Origin: Bacillus sp. 2205SS5-2
GTDB lineage: Bacteria > Bacillota > Bacilli > Bacillales > Bacillaceae_K
Direction of reading: 5' to 3'
Assembly: GCF_037024155.1 (NCBI RefSeq)
Contig: NZ_JAYKTS010000001.1
Span: 211,762-275,761 of the forward strand
DNA: 64,000 bases
The notes under the pieces were generated by a model. That model searched no databases and was not told the DNA's origin. It saw only the letters and a program-made list of their open reading frames with translations. The translations under genes were made by a program, and so were the position numbers. The first letter of the stretch is position 1. The number at the start of each line of letters is the position of its first letter. Below are positions 8,132 through 16,684 of the stretch, in pieces.

Positions 8132-8524
8132 TCATTGAACCTTCTTAATTAACCAAATCAGTCCAAAACTGAATACTGAAAAAAGCGAAAGTAACAGCTT
8201 AAGATCTATTATTGGCTTGAATTTCGTTCGTTTTGAAGAGATTTCATAAACCCCCACCGGAGTAACTGAAATATGTCCTCCTCCCCCTTCTCCTTTACTA
8301 GCTGAAGAACCATCATTTTCTCCCGCATATCCCCCACCACCACCAACAGAATAGCTGATTTTAGCGACTGGAATGACGCGCTTATTACCAAAATCAATCG
8401 ATTCACCATATACTAATGTGACATCCTTCTGCATTGAAAATTTATTAAAAATAATCCCTATGGGTGTTATATTAGTATTTGCTATCTGTTCAGACATACT
8501 TGATACCGATTCTTTTTCCAACAT
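8132..8524 (-). CDS. GerW/YtfJ-like sporulation protein with C-terminal membrane segment
   Basis: About 130 residues. The centre matches the GerW (YtfJ) spore family: VTLVYGESIDFGNKRVIPVAKISYSV, a glycine-rich stretch (VGGGGGYAG...GEGGGGH), then ISVTPVGVYEIS. In B. subtilis YtfJ is a spore protein needed for normal germination. Unlike YtfJ, this copy ends with a hydrophobic helix (LLLSLFSVFSFGLIWLI), so it may be membrane anchored. The start is placed at ATG 8524 behind AAAGGGGAG (tight spacing); the frame extends further upstream without a ribosome site. It is probably a paralogue and is flanked by decayed DNA. Confidence 0.75.
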   Translation of the reverse strand: MLEKESVSSMSEQIANTNITPIGIIFNKFSMQKDVTLVYGESIDFGNKRVIPVAKISYSVGGGGGYAGENDGSSASKGEGGGGHISVTPVGVYEISSKRTKFKPIIDLKLLLSLFSVFSFGLIWLIKKVQ

Positions 8525-8773
8525 AATCTCCCCTTTAATTGTTTTACTACTACTTCGACTCTCACAATGGAGAATCCTACAAATATAGTTCCTGTTTTCT
8601 CTCAAAATTCCCACCCATGTCTATCACATACATTTTGAAATTATACATTCTTCTCTTTTCGAAAGTACAAAAAATCCTTTCTATTATCCCAAAAACACAT
8701 CATCAAATGATACTAAAGGTATAATGTCTATACTATAACAATAGTAAAAAACATTCATATTAAAGAAGCAGTT

Positions 8774-9200
8774 ATGGACATTCGTGTAAAGATAATATTA
8801 TTTATTTCAATTTCCGTCCTGTTAGGTTTATCTGCAATTTGCGCCTATTCCGTATTTCAAGTAAAATCTAAAACAATTGAGTCTGCACAGGTGAAGGTGT
8901 AATCTGATTTACAGCTTGGGAAGGAATTGATTAACAAAATATTCCATATAGACTAATCTCTTCAAGATTGCAATTATATAAAGGGAATACCTCAATGAGG
9001 TGAACATAGGGAGATAACAGTCAAAACTGTCACTATCTTCAAAAGCGATACAAGAGTATCCACAAATTTCAAAAAGGTGACGGTACTCGAACCATAAACA
9101 CCCAGGTTTCTGATGAAGTTGCCAACGAAGTCATAACGGATGGGAATCTCTTAATAGGGCCGCCATGTTAATGGAAATCAAGGAAAGCCAATGAGAACAT
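8774..9200 (+). pseudogene. Methyl-accepting chemotaxis protein remnant (N-terminal part)
   Basis: From ATG 8774 the frame reads a transmembrane start (MDIRVKIILFISISVLLGL...) and then stops near 8902. Further on, frames read SDLQLGKELINKIF and VTIFKSDTRVSTNFKKGDG, then TQVSDEVANEV, which is typical of the periplasmic Cache sensor domain of bacterial chemoreceptors. Several stops and frameshifts break it, and the HAMP and signalling domains are missing. Clearly a decayed gene. Confidence 0.7.
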
Positions 9201-9223
9201 GGTTTTCCTTACTATAAACAGTT

Positions 9224-9410
9224 TTACTTTAGGTACTTGCCAAGTATGACAATATAGTCTGTTGCTTTGAATTTATTGTTTAAATGGGATAAATAATCTT
9301 TGACAGCTTCCACTAATTTAGCAGAAGAATTGAAATCCTTAAATTCGAAATCCTGACAGATTGAATAAATTCGCGAACTGTCATCAACTACCTAAAGTAA
9401 GTTAAAAGAT
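9224..9410 (-). pseudogene. Unidentified gene fragment (C-terminal piece)
   Basis: A minus-strand frame of about 55 codons ends at 9224 and reads VDDSSRIYSICQDFEF, then FKDFNSSAKLVEAVKDYL, then ATDYIVILGKYLK. Composition looks protein-like, but there is no start or ribosome site. I do not recognise the family. It sits beside a decayed chemoreceptor, so it is likely another remnant. Confidence 0.35.
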
Positions 9411-9772
9411 TCACTTCCTGGTGGTCAATAGTCTCATAGTTTCTCTAAATCCTTTTTGAACTTTTTGGAATCTCTCTCCTAATTGCATTCCCAGTCCTGT
9501 AAAGTTGATGTATCGGTCAAAAAAAATACACTTTCATTTAGTGAAATTTTAAAATCACATTCTTATAAAAAAAATAAAACGTTGAACTTTGAAAGGCTTA
9601 AACTATCATAGTTAGCGGATATTTCAAATACAAATGATGATAAGAGGAATTCCTAAATATTGTGTTTTGTGCTTTCGTTACTACGACTATCTAAAAACAA
9701 GAACCACTCAAGGTAGTAGTCAAGATACTTTGTAGTCGCACCTTTAAAGCGGTTTATCCATTGTTTCATAAA
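9411..9772. other. Non-coding or decayed stretch
   Basis: No open frame with coding character and no structural element seen. It separates two remnants from a foldback repeat copy. Confidence 0.5.
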
Positions 9773-9933
9773 GGCTGTTTTCGCAAAGATTGTGGCTTTT
9801 TGTATCAGTTTATTATCTATGATATAGCTTTGTTTCGGGCATCATTTCGTCTGTTTTTGATAGAAATCAACAGTGAAAAGGAGGATTTAGTCAAAAATCA
9901 GATGAAATAGCCACAATGTATACGAAAAGAGCC
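9773..9933 (+). repeat. Foldback repeat family (MITE-like), type A copy
   Basis: 161 bp starting GGCTGTTTTCG and ending CGAAAAGAGCC. The terminal arms run 23 bp inward to ATTGTGGC and GCCACAAT. Flanking octamers TTCATAAA and TTTATAAA differ at one base, consistent with an aged 8-bp target duplication. It has the family's internal ATAGCTTTGTTTCGGGCATC block. Confidence 0.85.
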
Positions 9934-10094
9934 TTTATAAAAGAATGATAACAAATTCAACAAAAAAAGAAGCCAATTTTGTTCCTGATAAGCCCCCGAT
10001 AGTGCAAGATATAGTGTGAGTACTTTCTATTTCCATTCCAAATAATATTTATGTAAAATAATGTTATCTAATAATCTAATATTGGAGGTATATC

Positions 10095-10274
10095 CTGAGA
10101 AAATACTTGAAATATCATCTTTCAGTTGCCGTTATTTTTTTCATGACTTCTCTTCTGTTATTTATTCTGATTGATTCGCCTTATCCACTCTCAGCAAGCC
10201 TTGTCATAAGTTTTTTTGCTTTTGAAATTAGTGTTTATTACTTTCATCAAAAAGAGAAGGATAAGCCTCTTTAA
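10095..10274 (+). CDS. Possible small membrane protein, CTG (or mutated) start
   Basis: A 59-codon frame with two hydrophobic segments (VAVIFFMTSLLLFILI and ASLVISFFAFEISVYYF) and a charged tail (HQKEKDKPL). A good TTGGAGG site lies six bases before a CTG in the start position; the next in-frame candidate is TTG four codons on. The region around it is full of remnants, so it may be a gene that has lost its ATG. Function unknown. Confidence 0.4.
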   Translation: MRKYLKYHLSVAVIFFMTSLLLFILIDSPYPLSASLVISFFAFEISVYYFHQKEKDKPL

Positions 10275-10374
10275 AGAATGTGAACTAGAAAACGATTAAT
10301 GATGAGGAGATAACAACATAGAAGAAATATAAACCGATAGTGATTTGATTCGTTCGTATTATCAGCTCTAATGA

Positions 10375-10560
10375 AAAAAACATTCAATTCTTACAAAATC
10401 GTTGACCTGGATGAAACGTATTTCCTCGAAAGTTGTAAAATACAAAAGGTATTGCATCGGAATTCTAGGAAAAACGGTTGCTCCGTTACAAAACGAGGAA
10501 TATTGAATGAGTAAGTATGTGTACTAGTCGTACTTGATTAGAATGCTATGAATTGCTCCT
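10375..10560 (+). pseudogene. IS1595-family transposase remnant
   Basis: The plus-strand translation contains VDLDETYFLES, then a basic stretch and SVTKRGI, then VCVLVVLD. This is the start of the DDE core of IS1595-type transposases (DETYFLES...KRGIS...VCVLVARDR). It is broken by stops and lacks both ends, so it is only a fossil. Confidence 0.6.
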
Positions 10561-10610
10561 CGAGCTAGACCCAAATACATCATAAAAAATATTCATTCTT
10601 AACTTTTTTT

Positions 10611-10651
10611 AAAAACAGGGACCTTCACTAGAAATGAATGTCCCTGTTTTT
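10611..10651. terminator. Strong hairpin, likely bidirectional terminator
   Basis: Perfect arms AAAAACAGGGAC (10611-10622) and GTCCCTGTTTTT (10640-10651). The minus-strand RDD gene ends at 10762, so this is its probable terminator, about 110 bases downstream. Confidence 0.75.
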
Positions 10652-10761
10652 AAGTGAAATTGTATTACGATGTAAGATGTTCAACTTAGCCTTCCAGGTA
10701 ATAGTTGAATTTTCGACTCACCAAACTCTATTAATGAGATGTAAACATCCCCTGATCCAGA

Positions 10762-11565
10762 CTACACCTCAAATTCCCACTCATCCTTCAACACTAAATA
10801 CAAAATTAGCAGAGTGTTCTCGAGCTCTATTTGTGCTTTTCCATCTACTTCTAGACCGATTTTCGGAAACAGAATTTGTGCCATTTGCTTGGTTCTTAAT
10901 AGTCGTTGTGAGTTTGTAAGATTTAGTAGTCGGTTGCTGTAAGAATTTAGTAGATTCCAATCTTTTTGAACAAATTGTTGGATTTGCCAGTTTTCTAATG
11001 AAAGATTTTCTTTGGATAAACCCCGCTGTTGGATGTCTTTTTCAATTGCAGAAGCTTTATGCTTTCGTTTTAATCTTCTTTCATGCACAACGATGGTTCC
11101 TGCGACAATATCACCCATTCGCTTATGTTTCGAGTGGAGAAAAATCATTGCAATGCCCAAGAAATAAGCCGTAGGTAACGAATCGATTAATCTTAATAGG
11201 TTACGAATAAAGCTGGATAATAGCGTGATACTGTGCCCGTTCTCTTGGATCACAACGATCCCTATAAGCCGTTTACCTACTGTTTTCCCTCCCCAGAAAT
11301 ATTCCAGGGCAAAAAAATAGCCCCAGTTTATCAGGAAGATCAAGACAATGAAAAATCCAATCAAATAGGAAGACAGAGTAGTCAAGCCAATAACTGATAC
11401 TTCACCTGTTGCTGTCAATATAAAGATAACGATCATGAGAATATTTATCACGGTCAATAGTAGCTGATCAATAATGTGGGCTGCGGCCCTACTTCCTAGT
11501 CCAGCAGTTTGAAACTGAAGAGGAACATATTCAGGTGTGACGATATCTACACGCTCTTCTTGCAT
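10762..11565 (-). CDS. RDD-family membrane protein
   Basis: A 267-residue protein with an RDD domain: FQTAGLGSRAAAHIIDQLLL opens the first helix (Arg and Asp signature residues), then two more helices, FFALEYFWGGKTVGKRLIGI, and HKRMGDIVAGTIVV. The C-terminal 100 residues are soluble and charged. RDD proteins are poorly defined membrane proteins, some linked to ion tolerance. The start is ATG 11565 after GAGGAGG. It is divergent from the SpoIIM-like gene, and together with the leftward genes from 12646 it makes up a cluster (RDD, DUF95, DUF58, MoxR, DUF4350, DUF4129) that recurs in many Gram-positive bacteria. Confidence 0.88.
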   Translation of the reverse strand: MQEERVDIVTPEYVPLQFQTAGLGSRAAAHIIDQLLLTVINILMIVIFILTATGEVSVIGLTTLSSYLIGFFIVLIFLINWGYFFALEYFWGGKTVGKRLIGIVVIQENGHSITLLSSFIRNLLRLIDSLPTAYFLGIAMIFLHSKHKRMGDIVAGTIVVHERRLKRKHKASAIEKDIQQRGLSKENLSLENWQIQQFVQKDWNLLNSYSNRLLNLTNSQRLLRTKQMAQILFPKIGLEVDGKAQIELENTLLILYLVLKDEWEFEV

Positions 11566-11694
11566 AGTAAAACCCCTCCTCATGGATTTAATTTCCTATC
11601 ATGGTTTCAATTTATTAAAAATATTACTATAATAGTAGCTATGAGAATATTCTAACAGCTATCCTAAGTCAAATATAAACAAGTAGGTGTACCT

Positions 11695-12651
11695 ATGAAT
11701 GTGAAACAATTTATTAAACAGCATAGAGGAAATTGGCAACAACTGGAGACACTTCTGATAACCCTTCAGAAGAAAAAGAACAACACTGGGACGAATATTG
11801 AGCAATTTCACCACATGTATCAACAGGCTGCGCAAAACCTCTCATTTAGTCAGACGTATTTTCCAAATGAAGAGGTAACTTCCTATTTAAACGGGCTCGT
11901 CGCCAAATCTCATAATCATTTATACAGAGATCAAGTGTCAAGTGTGAAGCAAGTCACTCATTTCTTCACAACTACGTTTATCGGTTTACTGTTAGAGCAG
12001 TGGCGATTTGTAGTGGCAGCCATGCTTTTATTTATGGTTGGAGCCGTTGGTGCATTTCTATCGGTCTATCAAGACCCGCTTCACTTATACTCTATTCTGC
12101 CTAGTAATATCGCACAGGGAGTGGATCCTAGTTCACTCGGGCAAAGCGATGGTGAAGTGGATTCTTCCTTTATGTCAGCATCAATTATGACAAATAATAT
12201 TAGAGTGGCGTTCCTGGCCTTTGCTGGTGGGGTATTCTTTGGACTTTTGACAGTCTATATGCTGGTTTACAACGGTATCATAATTGGTGCTCTAGCGGCT
12301 CTGTTTTGGCATCAAGATAAATCGTATGAGTTTTGGGCGTATATCGTTCCTCACGGGATGATTGAGCTTACCGCCATTTTCATTGCTGGTGGAGCAGGTT
12401 TAATGATGGGCTATAAGCTCTTTGTTCCCGGCCGTTATTCTCGAAGCTTTCAGCTGAAGAAGCAAGCAAAGCGCTCCGTTCAATTATTACTAGGTACGAT
12501 TCCCCTCTTCGTAATTGCTGGGATCATCGAAGGCTTTATTACGCCAGCTACGATATCGCTTGAGTTCAAGTATGCGGTTGCTTTTATCACTGTTATTGGG
12601 TTAATTTTATATGTGCTGATTGGTCGGATTCTCTGGAAAAGAAACCTATAG
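11695..12651 (+). CDS. SpoIIM/DUF95-family integral membrane protein
   Basis: A 318-residue protein. The soluble N-terminal helical region (about 1-90) precedes five or six membrane helices. Family signatures include NNIRVAFLAFAGGVFFGLLT, NGIIIGALAA, VPHGMIELTAIFIAGGAGL and the last GIIEGFITP. The stage II sporulation protein M family ranges from true SpoIIM (engulfment) to DUF95 proteins found with RDD, MoxR and DUF58 genes. Gene context favours the latter. It starts at ATG 11695 with TAGGTG upstream. Its stop shares the palindrome CTATAG with the stop of the convergent DUF58 gene, so no terminator can lie between them. Confidence 0.88.
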   Translation: MNVKQFIKQHRGNWQQLETLLITLQKKKNNTGTNIEQFHHMYQQAAQNLSFSQTYFPNEEVTSYLNGLVAKSHNHLYRDQVSSVKQVTHFFTTTFIGLLLEQWRFVVAAMLLFMVGAVGAFLSVYQDPLHLYSILPSNIAQGVDPSSLGQSDGEVDSSFMSASIMTNNIRVAFLAFAGGVFFGLLTVYMLVYNGIIIGALAALFWHQDKSYEFWAYIVPHGMIELTAIFIAGGAGLMMGYKLFVPGRYSRSFQLKKQAKRSVQLLLGTIPLFVIAGIIEGFITPATISLEFKYAVAFITVIGLILYVLIGRILWKRNL

Positions 12652-14004
12652 AAGACCGCGATTCATAATTTCAATATAATATGAAACTGCTGCTGTTGCT
12701 AGCTGTTCCTCAGGGGCCTCCACCATTAGGAGACCCTGTTTTTCCCACTTCACTTTTTCTTTCTTTTTCACTAAGAGTTGCTTTTGGGCCATACTCTTGA
12801 TCATCGTTTGCTTCACACCTAATGACGCATTCCTCGTTACACGAACTAAGGCTTCGTCCTCCACTCCAATCGTTAAAAAGACATGTTGTTTACGAAGTTG
12901 TTTTAAGTAGAAGAGCGCCCCATTTTCATGAACGAAGGTATGAACATCACTAAATAACAATAGTAAACTCCGCTTTTTTTGTCTGCTTTGCAAATAAAAA
13001 AGCACACTAGCATAGTTCGATTCAGCAGCTTCTACCTCAAGATTGTATATTTTTTGTAAAATATGTTGCAGATGGGCAATACCCTTAGCGGGTGGAATAT
13101 ATACCAATACATCCTTTCCAAATGCTAATACAGAGACGTAATCACCTTTTTGGAGCGCCGCAGCAGCAACAGTAAGCACAGCTTCGAGCGATTTTTCTAG
13201 TCGATTACCTTCGCGAAGCTCAGCTCCCATCATTCGACCACAATCGATCAATATCGTAATATACTTACCATGTTCAGGTTCGAATTCGTTCGTCATCACT
13301 TCTTGAAGCTTTGCCGTTTGCCTCCAGTTTATCTTTCTTGGATCATCTCCGAGAACATAATTTCTGATCTTAGAAAATTCTCCAACACCAGCTTGTTTTT
13401 TTCGAATTTTTAATCCATCGTATAACAAATAGTTTTGTGCGCTTTCTAATACCCTTTTTGTCTCAGTCAAGTCAGGAATCACCATTATCTCGTTAGCTAG
13501 ATCCACCGTAAGTTGCTTTTCCCATAATCCTAAAAAGCTTCGATAACGTATATACAGTTCTTTTATTTGGTAATCCCCTCTTACAGGAGCTAATACTTCG
13601 TAAGATATAACTATCTTGGTATTTTTGGGTACAGTACCACTGAGAGGAAAGGTTGTTCGGAAATTTTGCGGAATTCCATCTAACAGCCGAAAATTCATAT
13701 TGTAGTCACTAGGATTTGTAATCTCAATATCTACGGTATAAGGGACTCCTCTTTCTAATTGCGGTGGAATACTTCGTTTAAACATTAGCCTCTTTTTTGC
13801 AGGTGAAAGAGTTAAATCAAAGAAACTGGCTGTTAGTAGAAATGCATTTACAATGAAAATCAGCGTCCACGACAGCTCTAATGGCGTTGCCAATAATAAA
13901 AAAAGTGATAACAACAAGAACAACGTCAGCAGTCGCTTAGTTGGAACAATCCCCTTATCTTGGAACAGGAATCGAGCCCACCAACTCTTGAATAATTGTG
14001 TCAA
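12646..14004 (-). CDS. DUF58 (vWA-like) protein
   Basis: A 452-residue protein with two N-terminal membrane helices (about 22-62), a beta-rich domain, then the DUF58 core: IRNYVLGDDPRKINWRQTAK (about 215-235) and a von Willebrand A-like fold starting ITILIDCGRMMGAE. DUF58 proteins act with MoxR AAA ATPases in membrane-linked complex assembly. It starts at TTG 14004 with GGAGGG about ten bases upstream and overlaps the end of moxR by 50 bases, implying coupled translation. Compared with B. subtilis it resembles YeaD in type. The exact biological role is unknown. Confidence 0.85.
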   Translation of the reverse strand: MTQLFKSWWARFLFQDKGIVPTKRLLTLFLLLSLFLLLATPLELSWTLIFIVNAFLLTASFFDLTLSPAKKRLMFKRSIPPQLERGVPYTVDIEITNPSDYNMNFRLLDGIPQNFRTTFPLSGTVPKNTKIVISYEVLAPVRGDYQIKELYIRYRSFLGLWEKQLTVDLANEIMVIPDLTETKRVLESAQNYLLYDGLKIRKKQAGVGEFSKIRNYVLGDDPRKINWRQTAKLQEVMTNEFEPEHGKYITILIDCGRMMGAELREGNRLEKSLEAVLTVAAAALQKGDYVSVLAFGKDVLVYIPPAKGIAHLQHILQKIYNLEVEAAESNYASVLFYLQSRQKKRSLLLLFSDVHTFVHENGALFYLKQLRKQHVFLTIGVEDEALVRVTRNASLGVKQTMIKSMAQKQLLVKKKEKVKWEKQGLLMVEAPEEQLATAAVSYYIEIMNRGLL

Positions 14005-14884
14005 TGGTCACACCCTCCAATTCCATATGCGGAGATAATTGAATACGGTGGCGAAGAGCCGGTCGAGCGACAATTTTAATATCATCAGGAGTTACATAAT
14101 CACGACCTGATAAATAGGACCATGCTTGAGCTGATTTCCCAATCGAAATGGCTGCTCTTGTACTTGCGCCAAAGCGAATCGATTCGGTTTCTCGTGTTCG
14201 TCTAACAATTTTCATAATATAATCTAATACTGCATCACTAACGGTAACGTTTTTAATCTCTTTACGTATACTTAGCAATGTATTTATATCTAGTATGGCT
14301 GCAATTTCACTGGCGGTAAATCTTTTTTCCAACACTTGTTTTAGCACATTTTTCTCTTCTTCTAATGAAGGGAAGTTAATATCTAGTTTAAATAAAAAAC
14401 GATCTTGCTGTGCTTCTGGAAGCGGATAAGTCCCTTCAAACTCAATTGGATTTTGTGTCGCGACGACAAAGAAAACTTCTGAAAGTGGATAGGTTTCTCC
14501 TTGAATGGTAACCTGACTTTCTTCCATCGCCTCTAATAGTGCCGCCTGCGTTTTCGCTGGAGTACGGTTGATTTCATCCGCTAGTAAAATATTCGTAAAA
14601 ATTGGTCCCTTAATAGTTTGAAAGTTGCTGTCTTTTAGATTGTAGATCGTGCTTCCTGTAATATCACTGGGCAGTAAATCAGGTGTGAATTGAATTCGGT
14701 TGAAGGTCCCTCCTACTAAACTAGCTAGTGTTTTCACCATTTGTGTTTTCCCTGTTCCTGGAACTCCTTCAAGTAAAACGTGCCCACCAGCAAGAATAGC
14801 TGATAGCAGTAATTTAAGATTGGTATTTTGCCCGACTATTCGCTCTTCATATTTTTCTATTAAGGATGTGATTTCTGAGTTCAC
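13955..14884 (-). CDS. MoxR-family AAA+ ATPase
   Basis: A 309-residue AAA+ chaperone-like ATPase. Walker A is GVPGTGKTQ (residues 40-48), Walker B is ILLADEINRTP (near 102-112), sensor 1 lies in VVATQNPIE, and arginine-finger/lid elements include EAQQDRFLFK and RFGASTRA. MoxR proteins pair with vWA or DUF58 partners, as here with the overlapping next gene. It starts at GTG 14884 with GGAGGATC upstream and overlaps the end of the DUF4350 gene by 38 bases. Cytoplasmic. Confidence 0.93.
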   Translation of the reverse strand: MNSEITSLIEKYEERIVGQNTNLKLLLSAILAGGHVLLEGVPGTGKTQMVKTLASLVGGTFNRIQFTPDLLPSDITGSTIYNLKDSNFQTIKGPIFTNILLADEINRTPAKTQAALLEAMEESQVTIQGETYPLSEVFFVVATQNPIEFEGTYPLPEAQQDRFLFKLDINFPSLEEEKNVLKQVLEKRFTASEIAAILDINTLLSIRKEIKNVTVSDAVLDYIMKIVRRTRETESIRFGASTRAAISIGKSAQAWSYLSGRDYVTPDDIKIVARPALRHRIQLSPHMELEGVTIDTIIQELVGSIPVPR

Positions 14885-15998
14885 GATCCTCCACCTCTTT
14901 TCTCATTCTATCTATTTTTAGGGACCACTGAAGAAATTCTTGTTTGGTTATTTTTTCTTTTGTTAGGGTGTCTGTTATCCCCGCTAAAAACGAATGGCGC
15001 TCTTTTTTCGACCATGAAAGCTTCGATAATGAATCTTCGATGTCCAGCCACTCCTTATGCACCGGGACACCCCAGCGCTCTTGAAGTAGCATTCTGACAT
15101 AATCCCCCTGTATCGTAAGGGATGCCTGATATTGACGCCCCTTCATATACCAAGCCGCTAATGCCTGCAATTTTTCATCACTAAATCGAACGGTCTCTTC
15201 TCTTGGGATAAGGATGAAGCCAAATCGCTTCCCTCTGTACCAAAGCCAAAGGAAAACACCCAATGTTCCTTGAAGCAAAAGTAACAGGAACCACCTTGGA
15301 TATAACGTCAAAAAGGTTGCCGCACTTTCTCCGCTATGAGAGTATTCGTCAAAGAGAATGGTCCCTTCCGCAGCGTTCCCCTCATTTAGTAGAGTTAGAA
15401 TTAAGCCTATATTCTCACGTTTAGGAATGTTTTGATTCATGAAAATGGTCGGGAAGGTAGCCACAATTAATTGCCCATCTCCCTTGATTTGCTTAAATGC
15501 GAGCACACCTGATTTATCTTCAATTAGAACATCTTCTTCACCATTTTCTTCTAATCGAAAAGAGGAACTACGGCCAACAAGATCTATCTCCTGCATCTCA
15601 TTGTCGGCAAAGATATCTTCCTTCATGGTTGTCTTAAGATCAAACATCCCTTTTGGATTTTCTTTTACTAATAGTATAGTATTTCCAGCCTCCATGAACG
15701 CTTCATACTCGTTTGTCTCCCTACTGTTAGGCATTGTGAACGGCTCGACCATAACGAGTAACTGGTTATCCTTACCAGAAGGCAATTTCTCTGGACTATA
15801 AATCCACCTTTTCACAGAAAGTTGCTCATCTCCAAGAAACTGATATATGGCCTTCATCCCAGTAGGAGAAGGCGATTGTGAATCGAAAGGGGGATATTCC
15901 TTTGGTTTTTGGGAGGTTACCAAGCTACTTAGCATAAGAAAGGCACTAATAAGTACAGCAAGCCCGGCCCACACTTTCCAATTTGAACTGAATTTCAT
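14847..15998 (-). CDS. DUF4350 domain membrane protein
   Basis: A 383-residue protein with a membrane helix near the N-terminus (WAGLAVLISAFLMLSSLV), an extracytoplasmic DUF4350-like domain (starts with SPTGMKAIYQFLGDE; FDEYSHSGE near 235), a second helix (WFLLLLLQGTLGVFLWLWY) and a cytoplasmic tail of about 120 residues. DUF4350 genes are nearly always next to MoxR/DUF58/DUF4129 genes; the biochemical role is unknown. The start is ATG 15998 after AGGAGG, with a GTG one codon up. It overlaps moxR. Confidence 0.78.
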   Translation of the reverse strand: MKFSSNWKVWAGLAVLISAFLMLSSLVTSQKPKEYPPFDSQSPSPTGMKAIYQFLGDEQLSVKRWIYSPEKLPSGKDNQLLVMVEPFTMPNSRETNEYEAFMEAGNTILLVKENPKGMFDLKTTMKEDIFADNEMQEIDLVGRSSSFRLEENGEEDVLIEDKSGVLAFKQIKGDGQLIVATFPTIFMNQNIPKRENIGLILTLLNEGNAAEGTILFDEYSHSGESAATFLTLYPRWFLLLLLQGTLGVFLWLWYRGKRFGFILIPREETVRFSDEKLQALAAWYMKGRQYQASLTIQGDYVRMLLQERWGVPVHKEWLDIEDSLSKLSWSKKERHSFLAGITDTLTKEKITKQEFLQWSLKIDRMRKEVEDRELRNHILNRKI

Positions 15999-16028
15999 CA
16001 CTTCCTTCCTCCTTTCTATCTACTGGGT

Positions 16029-16667
16029 TTACTCCTCAACAACCAGCCACTCCATTACCTGGGCTTGAAATTGACGAAATTCCTCCTCTGTCACTGTATG
16101 TTCACCGTAAGCCACCTCATCAAATAGAAGCGCTAAACGGTAAAATTTTTCTGCGATTATTTGATTTACCTTTCGAAGTTCTTCATAATACTCCCAATTA
16201 GTTTTCCAAATCTTCGTCTGTAGCCATTGTTTCTCATCAAAATACAGAAGCAGAGCCAAAAATAGGTGCCGAGTTGCAAGCGAAAAGGATCGTTGATTGG
16301 CGTGTACGTCTGCCTCTTCTTGATGCTTTTGAAAGGACCAATGCAATTCACCTTGATTTTCCAATGGTTTATTCTGATGGAATCGTCGCTTGCTGAGCTT
16401 ATTTCTTGATAAAGTAAACAAAACCAATAGTAACACCCCAACGAATAAGACGATTAACACAATTAGCAATACTGTAGATGTATCACTGGTGGGATTTAAT
16501 GAAGGAAATAGCCTCACTAATAGATCAAGTAGCCACTCTTTTACCTTTTCCCACAAACTCACTAACAGTCCTTCAGAGTTCTGGTAGTAAGCTTGATATT
16601 CTTCTTCATCAACTATTTGCTCAATTTTCTCTTTCGCTTTCGATTCATTTATCACGATTTTCAACAC
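16029..16667 (-). CDS. DUF4129 domain membrane protein
   Basis: A 212-residue protein. A charged N-terminal region (about 1-60) precedes one membrane helix (VLLIVLIVLFVGVLLLVLF) and a cytoplasmic C-terminal DUF4129 region (SFSLATRHLFLALLLYFDEKQWL, then KTNWEYYEEL). DUF4129 recurs beside DUF4350 and MoxR, probably as a membrane partner. The true start is uncertain: GTG 16667, the adjacent TTG, or a GTG five codons in, with a TAGGTG site nearby. It lies 30 bases upstream of the DUF4350 gene in the same operon. Confidence 0.75.
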   Translation of the reverse strand: MLKIVINESKAKEKIEQIVDEEEYQAYYQNSEGLLVSLWEKVKEWLLDLLVRLFPSLNPTSDTSTVLLIVLIVLFVGVLLLVLFTLSRNKLSKRRFHQNKPLENQGELHWSFQKHQEEADVHANQRSFSLATRHLFLALLLYFDEKQWLQTKIWKTNWEYYEELRKVNQIIAEKFYRLALLFDEVAYGEHTVTEEEFRQFQAQVMEWLVVEE

Positions 16668-16684
16668 CTAGCTTTGATATAAAA

